DNA from: Methanocalculus chunghsingensis
GTDB taxonomy: Archaea; Halobacteriota; Methanomicrobia; Methanomicrobiales; Methanocorpusculaceae
DNA length: 64,000 nt
Assembly (NCBI RefSeq): GCF_018132105.1
Contig: NZ_JWHL01000002.1
Span: 176,275-240,274 of the forward strand
Reading direction: 5' to 3'
Shown here: piece after piece, positions 8,865 through 15,839 of the stretch
Position numbering within the stretch: the stretch's first letter is position 1
How the letters are laid out: each line of letters begins with the position of its first letter
The notes under the pieces: generated by a model
What the model was told of the DNA's origin: nothing
What the model saw: only the letters and a program-made list of their open reading frames with translations
The model's database searches: none
Translations under genes and position numbers: made by a program

Positions 8865-10034
8865 TCAGTCGTTTGAGAGTGCATCGATCGGGTTCAGCTG
8901 CGCTGCCCGGTGGGCTGGATAGACCCCTGCCGCGATACAGATGACTGTTCCGATGATCATGCCGTAGATGACCGTGATGACGGTATGCATCGTCAGTAGA
9001 TAGCTGATATCCTGCATGATCAGCATAATCAGCAGACCCCCTCCAACAAGGCTGAGGAGACCGCCGCAGACCGATCCGATGAGGCCGAGGATCGCTGCTT
9101 CATAGAGGAACATCTTGCTGATATCCGCCTTCTGCGTTCCAATACTCCGGAGAATCCCGATCTCCTTGATCCGTTCGTTCACCGAGATGAGCATCACGTT
9201 GAGGATACTGACTGCCGCGACGAGAAGTGATATCCCCCCGATTGCCATCACAAAGAGGGATATCTGTCCGATGGCCTCCTGAATCGAGGAGATGAGGGAT
9301 CGGAAGTCCATAATATTGACGACATCCTCACGCCTGTTCAGGCGGGCATCAATAGCGTCTTTTATTCCATCGATATCATCCAGGTTATGGACCGTGATGA
9401 CAACCTGATCATATTTGCCTCTGCCACTATATGTTGCCTCATACCAGCGCTCAGACCCGATAATGGCGTTATCTGTCTGGATTCCCCCTGAGAAGCCGGT
9501 ATCTTCGAGGATGCCGACGACCCGTATCCGCTGTTCACGGGCGCCGATTCCGACAGTGATGAAGTTGCCTTCCCTGATACCATAATTCCGGGCAAGTGTC
9601 TGGCCGATCATCACACCCTCAGTGCCTGAGATATACCGGCCGGATATGAGCGTTGTTATCGGAGGGAGCTCACCGGGATCAACGCCGTAGACCGAGGAGT
9701 ACCCCTGTGAATCACCCACCTTCACCTGATCATAGGTATTGTAAAAGGCAATTGTCGGGTTTCTCCCGGCGATAAGCTTTATCTGCCGAATATCCCGCTC
9801 ATCGATCCCGGCCTTCTCATCCCCTACCGAGGGGCCTGCCGGGGTGATGATGATCGTATTACCCATATTCATCAGCTCATCAGAGACGGACTGTTCGAGT
9901 GCGCCTCCGAGGAGCCCCATCGAGGTGATCGCGACAACACCGATGATGATCCCGATGGCAGCAAGAATTGACCGGAAGAGATGGAGGCGGACATTACGCT
10001 GTGCAAGCTCAAATGTCATCCCGAGATTGATCAC
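8865..10034 (-). CDS. MacB/FtsX-type ABC transporter permease
   Basis: Membrane subunit of a type VII (MacB-like) ABC exporter, 389 aa. One transmembrane helix lies near residues 15-37, then a large extracytoplasmic MacB periplasmic-core-like domain (about 45-250), then three helices (about 265-290, 315-345, 352-380) of the FtsX domain. It begins with GTG at 10034, overlapping the ATPase stop by 4 bases (GTGA); an in-frame ATG at 10019 is an alternative. Substrate unknown: relatives export peptides, lipoproteins or antibiotics. Confidence 0.92.
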   Translation of the reverse strand: MINLGMTFELAQRNVRLHLFRSILAAIGIIIGVVAITSMGLLGGALEQSVSDELMNMGNTIIITPAGPSVGDEKAGIDERDIRQIKLIAGRNPTIAFYNTYDQVKVGDSQGYSSVYGVDPGELPPITTLISGRYISGTEGVMIGQTLARNYGIREGNFITVGIGAREQRIRVVGILEDTGFSGGIQTDNAIIGSERWYEATYSGRGKYDQVVITVHNLDDIDGIKDAIDARLNRREDVVNIMDFRSLISSIQEAIGQISLFVMAIGGISLLVAAVSILNVMLISVNERIKEIGILRSIGTQKADISKMFLYEAAILGLIGSVCGGLLSLVGGGLLIMLIMQDISYLLTMHTVITVIYGMIIGTVICIAAGVYPAHRAAQLNPIDALSND

Positions 10035-10699
10035 TGGATCACCCCGTCTCGTATTGTGATGAGGCGGTCAGCGTACGTTGCGATCTCATCTGAATGGGTG
10101 ACCATCACAATCGTCTTCCCCTGCCTGTTCAGATCAGTCAGGAGGTCCATGATCTGGTTTCCTGTCTTTGAGTCGAGGTTGCCCGTCGGTTCATCACAGA
10201 GGATGATTCGTGGATCATTCGCGAGTGCCCGTGCGATCGCCACCCTCTGCTGCTGGCCGCCGGAGAGCTGGTTTGGCGTATGTTTCATATGTCCTCCATC
10301 AAGGCCGACGAGCCTGAGGAGATCGGCTGGCCTGCCGGTTGTATCCCTGGCACCAGTCTTCAGGATGAGCGGGTACTCCACATTCTCAAATGCGGTGAGG
10401 AGGGGGATCAGGTTAAACTTCTGGAAGATGAAGCCGATTGCATCCCTCCGGAGATTCGTCAGTTCATAATCCGAGAGTTCGCGGGTATTCTTCCCCTCAA
10501 TATAGAGGTTTCCTGAGGTGGGCTGATCAAGGCATCCGATCTGGTTGAGGAGTGTTGTCTTCCCCGAGCCTGATGCACCCATGATCGCAACAAATTCTCC
10601 GACACCAATATCGAGGGTGACGCCGTTTAACGCATAGACATCCCCCGCCTCCATCGGGTAGATCCTTTTGACATCTTCAAGCCGGATACAGATCTCCAT
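10031..10699 (-). CDS. MacB/LolD-type ABC transporter ATP-binding protein
   Basis: Cytoplasmic ATPase of the exporter, 222 aa. Walker A is GASGSGKTT near residues 40-48, the family Q-loop is present, the signature is LSGGQQQRVA near 146-155, and Walker B is IILCDEPTGNLDS. The gene precedes its permease in a 4-base overlap. An inverted repeat lies directly after its TATA box (see 10743-10769), suggesting repressor control, perhaps by the HTH protein encoded just upstream in the same orientation. Confidence 0.95.
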   Translation of the reverse strand: MEICIRLEDVKRIYPMEAGDVYALNGVTLDIGVGEFVAIMGASGSGKTTLLNQIGCLDQPTSGNLYIEGKNTRELSDYELTNLRRDAIGFIFQKFNLIPLLTAFENVEYPLILKTGARDTTGRPADLLRLVGLDGGHMKHTPNQLSGGQQQRVAIARALANDPRIILCDEPTGNLDSKTGNQIMDLLTDLNRQGKTIVMVTHSDEIATYADRLITIRDGVIQ

Positions 10700-10742
10700 T
10701 AATTCTCTCCGTTCATGGTGCAGGGCAGCATGATAATGTAAA

Positions 10743-10769
10743 GTACATTGTACATTTTGTTATATATGG
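10743..10769 (-). promoter_or_regulatory. TATA box with inverted repeat GTACA-N-TGTAC, exporter promoter
   Basis: Reading on the minus strand, CCATATATAA (10760-10769) is a good archaeal TATA box. GTACAATGTAC (10743-10753), a perfect inverted repeat with a 1-base centre, follows where transcription would begin, about 40 bases before the ABC ATPase start. A protein bound there would block the start site. This is inferred from position and symmetry only. Confidence 0.55.
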
Positions 10770-10813
10770 GTTGTTGGTACTCATTGGAAACTCATCTAAG
10801 AAGATCGTTATTA

Positions 10814-11020
10814 TTACGAGCGATCCTCATCCTCATAGAGAAAGATCTCTTCCATTGTGACCCCGAAATACCGGCTGATCTTAAATGCAAGTTCAAGCGA
10901 GGGATCATACTTCCCCTTCTCGATGGCAAGGATCGTCTGCCTGGTGACGCCAAGAGCAACCGCAAGCTCCTCCTGTGTCAGGCCGTGTTCTGTCCGGTAG
11001 ATCTTGATTCTGTTATTCAT
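10814..11020 (-). CDS. Cro/C1-type helix-turn-helix regulator
   Basis: 68 aa DNA-binding protein consisting of little more than one HTH_3 domain: a YRTEHGLTQEELA helix pair followed by the recognition segment GVTRQTILAIEKGKY. Such YozG-like regulators commonly pair with a small membrane protein, and here the DUF2178-like gene overlaps it by 8 bases upstream. The ATG at 11020 is preferred over an upstream TTG at 11032, which would lie within the neighbour. Possible targets are its own operon and the adjacent MacB-type exporter. Confidence 0.9.
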   Translation of the reverse strand: MNNRIKIYRTEHGLTQEELAVALGVTRQTILAIEKGKYDPSLELAFKISRYFGVTMEEIFLYEDEDRS

Positions 11021-11408
11021 CGAAGACTCCAAATTTCCGGGAATAATAGAACCCGAAGATGATGAAGACGAGGATGATCAGGAGAATATTCTGGATCATG
11101 GCAAAGCCCTGGTCGAGGAGGGCCGGAGCGTCCTCCCAGTGCCCGATACCGAGGATGAAGACCGAGAAGAGGAAGAGAATCAGGATTGATATCTCGAGTG
11201 TCCGGACCGCCGTCTTCTCATATATCAATACCAGCCGTTCATCGATGATGACATTCATCTTTCGCCAGATCCAGAAGAGGAAGAGTGCCAGAGCAAGAAG
11301 CAGATAGGTAAGTAGCCTCAGATTCTCCATCATGACTGCCGCCCATGTACCGGCGAGGATGCCGATTGCAACGGCGAAGAGAGCCACCCATGAAACGATT
11401 CGATTCAT
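11013..11408 (-). CDS. DUF2178-like four-helix membrane protein
   Basis: 131 aa with four hydrophobic helices (roughly residues 5-28, 32-48, 68-88 and 104-123) and a cytoplasmic loop, DERLVLIYEKTA, between helices two and three. That motif is characteristic of the DUF2178 family, which is usually encoded next to a small HTH regulator, as here. The function is not known; a role in sequestering the regulator at the membrane is a common idea but unproven. The ATG at 11408 is chosen over an in-frame TTG at 11420; a TATA-like element lies 29 bases upstream. Confidence 0.85.
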   Translation of the reverse strand: MNRIVSWVALFAVAIGILAGTWAAVMMENLRLLTYLLLALALFLFWIWRKMNVIIDERLVLIYEKTAVRTLEISILILFLFSVFILGIGHWEDAPALLDQGFAMIQNILLIILVFIIFGFYYSRKFGVFDE

Positions 11409-11430
11409 CTCTATTCTCAATGCGTAATCT

Positions 11431-11445
11431 GATTAATAATAGATA
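11431..11445 (-). promoter_or_regulatory. TATA-like promoter of the DUF2178-HTH operon
   Basis: On the minus strand this reads TATCTATTATTAATC, centred about 29 bases before the ATG at 11408, the distance expected for a leaderless archaeal transcript. The palindrome array at 11467-11545 lies immediately upstream. Confidence 0.5.
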
Positions 11446-11466
11446 CCGGAGCAGTCATCCCCTCTT

Positions 11467-11545
11467 GTTACATTTTGTAACGTCTATACCTCCCTATTGT
11501 TACATTATGTAACATCCTCTGCCTACATCTGTTACAAAATGTAAC
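11467..11545. promoter_or_regulatory. three 15-base palindromes GTTACAwwwTGTAAC at exact 32-base spacing
   Basis: The sites are 11467-11481, 11499-11513 and 11531-11545. The arms GTTACA and TGTAAC are identical in all three; only the three central bases differ (TTT, TTA, AAA). Centres are 32 bases apart, about three helical turns, so bound proteins would sit on one face of the DNA. The array lies between the divergent DUF2178-HTH operon and the small gene at 11557 and ends 11 bases before that gene, so it probably represses or autoregulates it. Confidence 0.85.
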
Positions 11546-11556
11546 ATTAACGTAGT

Positions 11557-11784
11557 ATGAGACCCAATCTTCTATCCATGTCCAGAGTGGTGAGAATCGC
11601 AGATGATGCCTATGAGATCGCAACCGGGTATGCTCCCACCCTCAGCGAGGGGATACGGGTGATGGACGCCCTCATCCGTGAACTTCGTGAGAAGGGATCA
11701 TCCCCGAATGATCCAAAAGAGATCGAACGGATGATTCGAAATGCGGTCAGGGATGAGATCGAGTCGGTCGTCTATCGGGGGTAG
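11557..11784 (+). CDS. small protein, possible ribbon-helix-helix regulator
   Basis: 75 aa. An N-terminal strand-like stretch (SRVVRIADDAYEIA) is followed by two helices (LSEGIRVMDALIRELREK and PKEIERMIRNAVRDEIESV). This is the outline of a ribbon-helix-helix DNA-binding protein, with a basic short strand and paired helices, though I do not recognise a named family. Its start lies 11 bases after the last of three identical-armed palindromes, which makes autoregulation attractive. A VapB/antitoxin-like role is possible, but no toxin gene is adjacent: the next gene is AsnB-like. Confidence 0.7.
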   Translation: MRPNLLSMSRVVRIADDAYEIATGYAPTLSEGIRVMDALIRELREKGSSPNDPKEIERMIRNAVRDEIESVVYRG

Positions 11785-11837
11785 ACGGAACCACAGGTTT
11801 ATCTCTGACTGGTGAAGAGTGTACGGATAGGTTTGCT

Positions 11838-12854
11838 ATGGACGCTGAACTCCATATTCGTGGATGGGTCGAGGATGATGGAAAAGTCCTCACAGAGGAT
11901 GAGATCAGATCGATCGTCTCCAGCCATCATGATCGGATCTCCCATCTGGGTGGAGAGTTCTCCATCACCTGGGGGGGATACCGGCTCCGCGATCACTTTG
12001 GTGTCGTCCCGGGTGATTCTCCCCCCGGCATCTTCGAAGAGGATGGCAGGGTAATCTGCCGGATCTCCCCCGAGCCTGCAATTCTCCCTCTTGAAGAGGC
12101 GATCGAGACCGCGGTCCGTTTACGGAGCAGTCCTGATAGTGTTGTTGCTCTCTCCGGGGGTGTCGACTCGTCAATCATCGCTGCCATCTCGGGGAGACCC
12201 TCCATCGGTGTCGGGATCGAGGGCTCTCATGATCTCGTTCGCGCCCGGGATGTCGCCCGGGTGATCGGATCAGATTTCACCCCTGTCCTCATCGACCCGG
12301 ATGAGGTGGAGGATGCCCTTAGACGCGTACTCCCGCTCCTCCCCTCTCCAAGCCCGGTTGATGCCTCGATTGCGGTGACTGCGTACTTCCTCTGCAGGGC
12401 AGCATCGGACCTCGGCTATGCTCGGATCATCTCCGGCCAGGGGGCAGATGAGATCTTCTGCGGATACAACCGGTATCTTGAGAGCAGGGATCTCAAGGCA
12501 GATCGTGCCGCAGATATTGCTGATCTTCCGAGGCAGATGGCACGGGACCAGGGGGTCGCCGGACTCTTCGGGATCTGGATCTCCTTACCATACCTGGACA
12601 TGCGGGTGATGCGCGCCGCAGAGGAGATCCCGATCGATGAGATGATCCGGTCCGGGGTGAGAAAATTCCCGCTCCGTTCGGCTGCCAGAGCCTTTCTACC
12701 AGCTGATATCGCATCATATGAGAAGAAAGCAATGCAGTATGGCAGCGGTGTCTGGAAGGTTATCCGGGATCTCGCACGGGAAAGTGGTTTTAAAAGGGCA
12801 GTACAAGGGTACATGAATCAGTTGCAGGAAGGTAGGGCAGAGCATGGTTTCTGA
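11838..12854 (+). CDS. AsnB-like asparagine synthetase C-terminal domain protein without glutaminase cysteine
   Basis: 338 aa against about 500-600 for AsnB. The PP-loop ATP-binding motif ALSGGVDSSII is near residue 104, and GQGADEIFCGYNRY, conserved in asparagine synthetases, is near 200. The first 85 residues keep a shrunken glutaminase-like core (GGEFSITW..RLRDHFGVVPG), but the protein starts MDAEL and so lacks the N-terminal catalytic Cys. It would have to use free ammonia, or modify another substrate. It overlaps gatC by 11 bases, linking it to the tRNA amidotransferase genes. Whether it makes asparagine is uncertain. Confidence 0.85.
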   Translation: MDAELHIRGWVEDDGKVLTEDEIRSIVSSHHDRISHLGGEFSITWGGYRLRDHFGVVPGDSPPGIFEEDGRVICRISPEPAILPLEEAIETAVRLRSSPDSVVALSGGVDSSIIAAISGRPSIGVGIEGSHDLVRARDVARVIGSDFTPVLIDPDEVEDALRRVLPLLPSPSPVDASIAVTAYFLCRAASDLGYARIISGQGADEIFCGYNRYLESRDLKADRAADIADLPRQMARDQGVAGLFGIWISLPYLDMRVMRAAEEIPIDEMIRSGVRKFPLRSAARAFLPADIASYEKKAMQYGSGVWKVIRDLARESGFKRAVQGYMNQLQEGRAEHGF

Positions 12855-13113
12855 AGAGGATGTTGCACATATTGCCGCGATCACAGATGTCGGCGTCGAT
12901 GCATCTGAACTGAAGCTCTTCACAGGGCAGTTCAATGCAATACTTGAATATTTTGATATCCTTGACTCCGTCGAGGGTGGTAATGGCGAGCCTGTCGGGC
13001 CGACGAACATATTCCGTGAGGATGTTGTCGTGCAATCGCTTTCTCAGGAGGATGTCCTCCGAAACTCGACAGATCCGGAAGACGGGTTTATCCGGGCCCC
13101 GAGGGTGATCTGA
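12844..13113 (+). CDS. gatC: Asp/Glu-tRNA amidotransferase subunit C
   Basis: 89 aa accessory subunit that wraps around GatA and GatB. The family pattern is visible: an N-terminal helix (EEDVAHIAAITDVGVDASE), a LFTGQFNAILEYFDIL helix with the conserved Phe-Leu/Tyr-Phe spacing, and the C-terminal LREDvv-like segment FREDVVVQSL. The order gatC-gatA-gatB and the 1-base gap to gatA are the usual operon form. In archaea GatCAB mainly converts Asp-tRNA(Asn) to Asn-tRNA(Asn). Confidence 0.93.
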   Translation: MVSEEDVAHIAAITDVGVDASELKLFTGQFNAILEYFDILDSVEGGNGEPVGPTNIFREDVVVQSLSQEDVLRNSTDPEDGFIRAPRVI

Positions 13114-13114
13114 G

Positions 13115-14413
13115 ATGGAGAAGACCTTCACCTTTGATCGCCCGGACCCATGCAACGCCTTCATCAAAATCTGTGAGAACATTACCTATGGTGAAGGCCC
13201 TCTCTCCGGTATTTCTGTCGGTATCAAGGATAATATCTCGACCTCCGGAATCGAAACGACCTGTGGTTCACATATCCTGCAAGGATACATTCCCCCATAT
13301 AATGCCCATGTCGTCACCCTCCTCAGATCTGCAGGTGCGGCGATCGTCGGGAAGACGAATATGGACGAGTTTGGGATGGGTACCACCACCGAGACTTCAT
13401 CCTTCGGCCCGACGAAAAATCCGGTCGATCCGACCCGGGCACCGGGCGGCTCTTCCGGCGGTTCTGCGGCGGCAGTCAGATCCGGGCTTGTCAGGCTGGC
13501 TCTTGGAACAGATACCGGCGGGTCAGTCCGTTGTCCTGCCTCGTTCTGCGGGATCGTCGGGCTGAAGCCGACCTATGGCCGTGTTTCCAGGTACGGATTG
13601 ATCGCCTATGCCAACTCGATGGAGCAGATTGGACCGATGGCGGCCAATGTCAGGGACTGCGCCCTCCTCTATTCGGTTATTGCAGGCTATGATCCCCGGG
13701 ATGGAACAAGCGTTGACAAGCCTGCCCCGGCCCCTGTCAGCCCGGTGATTGCCGGAAAGAAGATCGGAGTTCCTGCCGAGTACTTTGGTGAAGGGGTGGA
13801 TCCGGCAGTTGCTGAGACGGTTACAGAAGCGATTGAGAAGCTCGCCGATCTCGGCGCTGAGATCGTACCCTGCACCATGCCATCGATGAAGTATGCTCTT
13901 GCCGCCTATTATGTCACCTCGATGAGCGAGGCAAGCTCAAACCTTGGACGATATGATGGGGTCAGGTATGGAATGGCCCCGGAGATGGTTCAGCCCTGGC
14001 ATGAGGCATTCTCTGCCATCCGGCGTTCCGGGTTTGGTGAGGAGGTGCGGCGGAGGATCCTGCTCGGTAGCTTCGCCCTCTCTGCCGGGTATCAGGGGAA
14101 GTACTATGCCAAGGCACAGGCGGCACGACAGATGGTCAGGGACGACTTTGCCCGACTCTTTGCTGAGGTTGACATCATCGCAGGCCCGACGATGCCGACC
14201 GTCGCCTTCCGCCTCGGTGAAGCGGCAGATCCCCTCTCGATGTACCTTGCCGATATCCTGACCGTTCCTGCGAACCTTGCAGGAATACCGGCGATATCGG
14301 TACCGTGTGGCGAGGCTCACGATCTTCCGGTCGGACTTCAGCTGATGGGCAGGCACTTTGCCGAGGATGAGATCCTCTCTGCTGCTCTTGCATATGAGGA
14401 GGGATCGGCATGA
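13115..14413 (+). CDS. gatA: Asp/Glu-tRNA amidotransferase subunit A
   Basis: Glutaminase subunit that releases ammonia for transamidation of misacylated tRNA. 432 aa, somewhat shorter than the bacterial 480. The amidase-signature triad is visible: Lys in VGIKDNI near residue 38, and the serines of GGSSGGSAAAV near 112-122. The downstream TDTGGSVRCPASFCGIVGLKP, in part the substrate loop, is intact. The stop overlaps gatB's ATG by 4 bases (ATGA). Confidence 0.96.
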   Translation: MEKTFTFDRPDPCNAFIKICENITYGEGPLSGISVGIKDNISTSGIETTCGSHILQGYIPPYNAHVVTLLRSAGAAIVGKTNMDEFGMGTTTETSSFGPTKNPVDPTRAPGGSSGGSAAAVRSGLVRLALGTDTGGSVRCPASFCGIVGLKPTYGRVSRYGLIAYANSMEQIGPMAANVRDCALLYSVIAGYDPRDGTSVDKPAPAPVSPVIAGKKIGVPAEYFGEGVDPAVAETVTEAIEKLADLGAEIVPCTMPSMKYALAAYYVTSMSEASSNLGRYDGVRYGMAPEMVQPWHEAFSAIRRSGFGEEVRRRILLGSFALSAGYQGKYYAKAQAARQMVRDDFARLFAEVDIIAGPTMPTVAFRLGEAADPLSMYLADILTVPANLAGIPAISVPCGEAHDLPVGLQLMGRHFAEDEILSAALAYEEGSA

Positions 14414-15822
14414 CCGTCATCATCGGCCTTGAGATCCATTGTCAGTTGAATACTGCAACAAAGCTTTTCTGCGGCTGTTCGACCGACTACCGGGATGACG
14501 GGCCAAATACCCATGTCTGCCCGGTCTGCCTCGGCCTGCCCGGATCACTGCCGGTAACAAACCGGCAGGCGGTCATCTATGCTCTCAAAGTTGCAAAAGC
14601 CCTCCATTGTGAGGTTCCTGAGGTCTCTGAGTTTGCCCGGAAGAATTACTTCTACCCGGATCTTGCCAAGGCATACCAGATCACCCAGTACGACAAGCCC
14701 CTTGCCCTCGGCGGCTATGTCGATATCGAGGGTGAGGACGGCCGGGAGAAGCGGGTTGAACTGACGAGGATTCACATGGAGGAGGATCCCGGCCGGCTCG
14801 TCCATATGGGGAGCGGGGATCGCGGCCGCTATACCCTCGTCGATTACAACCGATCCGGAATCCCGCTCATTGAGATCGTCACCGAACCACAGCTCTCCTC
14901 ACCGAAAGAGGCACGCCGTTTCCTAAACAAACTCAGGGCAACGCTTGAGTACCTCGGGATCTATGACTCCGAACGGGAGGGATCGCTTCGTGTTGATGCG
15001 AACATCTCGATCAAAGGCTACGAGCGGGTTGAGGTGAAGAATATCACCAGTTATAAGGGTGTCGAGAAGGCGCTCACCTTTGAGATCACCCGGCAGAAAG
15101 GGATGATCAGGAGGAACGCCCAGATCGTCAGGGAGACCCGGCATTACCAGGAGGCGCGGGGTGTGACCACCTCAGCCCGGTCAAAGGAGCTTGAGCATGA
15201 TTACCGGTATTTCCCTGAGCCGGATCTCGCCCTGATGCGGGTCAGTTCATGGGTGGATGAGATTGCCCTCCCTGAACTGCCAGATGCCCGGCGTGACCGG
15301 TTTATGAAACAGTACGGGGTCTCCTTAAATCATGCCCGCACACTCACCGGTGATCTCGGGCTTGCCGAGTTCTTCGAAGAGATCGTCGGTGACAGTCCTG
15401 AGATCGCCGCTCCCTGGACCGCAGACATCCTTCTTGGGGAATTGAACTACCGGGATATGCCGGTCTCAAAGGTTCCTGTACAGGAGTATCGGGAACTCCT
15501 TGATGAAGCCGGAAGCGGGCGAATCACTGATACCTCGGCTGTTGAGATCCTCAGGCTCATCCTCAACCAGGTGATGGAAGGATCAGATCCTGAGAAGCCG
15601 GGAGCGATCATCTCCCGTCTCGGACTGGCGAAGGAGTCCGGAGAATCCTTCAGGGAGATCGTTGCGACGGTCCTCGCCGATAATGATGCCGCCGTCTCTG
15701 ATCATCGTGCCGGGAAGAATGGGGCAATCAACTTCCTCGTCGGCCAGGTGATGAAGGCAACGAGAGGAAAGGCCGATCCAAAAGAGATTCGGGAGATCAT
15801 CGATGATCTCCTCAAAGAGTAG
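14410..15822 (+). CDS. gatB: Asp/Glu-tRNA amidotransferase subunit B
   Basis: Kinase/transamidase subunit that activates the tRNA-bound Asp or Glu with ATP. 470 aa. It opens with VIIGLEIHCQLNTATKLFCGC, a cradle-domain start with a zinc-binding cysteine pair, continued by CPVCLGLPG. Later motifs are DYNRSGIPLIEIVTEP and EVKNITSY. The C-terminal 130 residues are the YqeY-like tRNA-binding tail, ending in IREIIDDLLKE. It completes the gatCAB operon. Confidence 0.96.
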   Translation: MTVIIGLEIHCQLNTATKLFCGCSTDYRDDGPNTHVCPVCLGLPGSLPVTNRQAVIYALKVAKALHCEVPEVSEFARKNYFYPDLAKAYQITQYDKPLALGGYVDIEGEDGREKRVELTRIHMEEDPGRLVHMGSGDRGRYTLVDYNRSGIPLIEIVTEPQLSSPKEARRFLNKLRATLEYLGIYDSEREGSLRVDANISIKGYERVEVKNITSYKGVEKALTFEITRQKGMIRRNAQIVRETRHYQEARGVTTSARSKELEHDYRYFPEPDLALMRVSSWVDEIALPELPDARRDRFMKQYGVSLNHARTLTGDLGLAEFFEEIVGDSPEIAAPWTADILLGELNYRDMPVSKVPVQEYRELLDEAGSGRITDTSAVEILRLILNQVMEGSDPEKPGAIISRLGLAKESGESFREIVATVLADNDAAVSDHRAGKNGAINFLVGQVMKATRGKADPKEIREIIDDLLKE

Positions 15823-15839
15823 TACAGGGGAGAATATCA

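Noticed and set aside
10814..11784. Toxin-antitoxin module around the small possible ribbon-helix-helix gene
   Set aside because: No toxin-like partner (PIN, RelE, MazF) is adjacent; neighbours are an HTH-DUF2178 pair and an AsnB-like gene.
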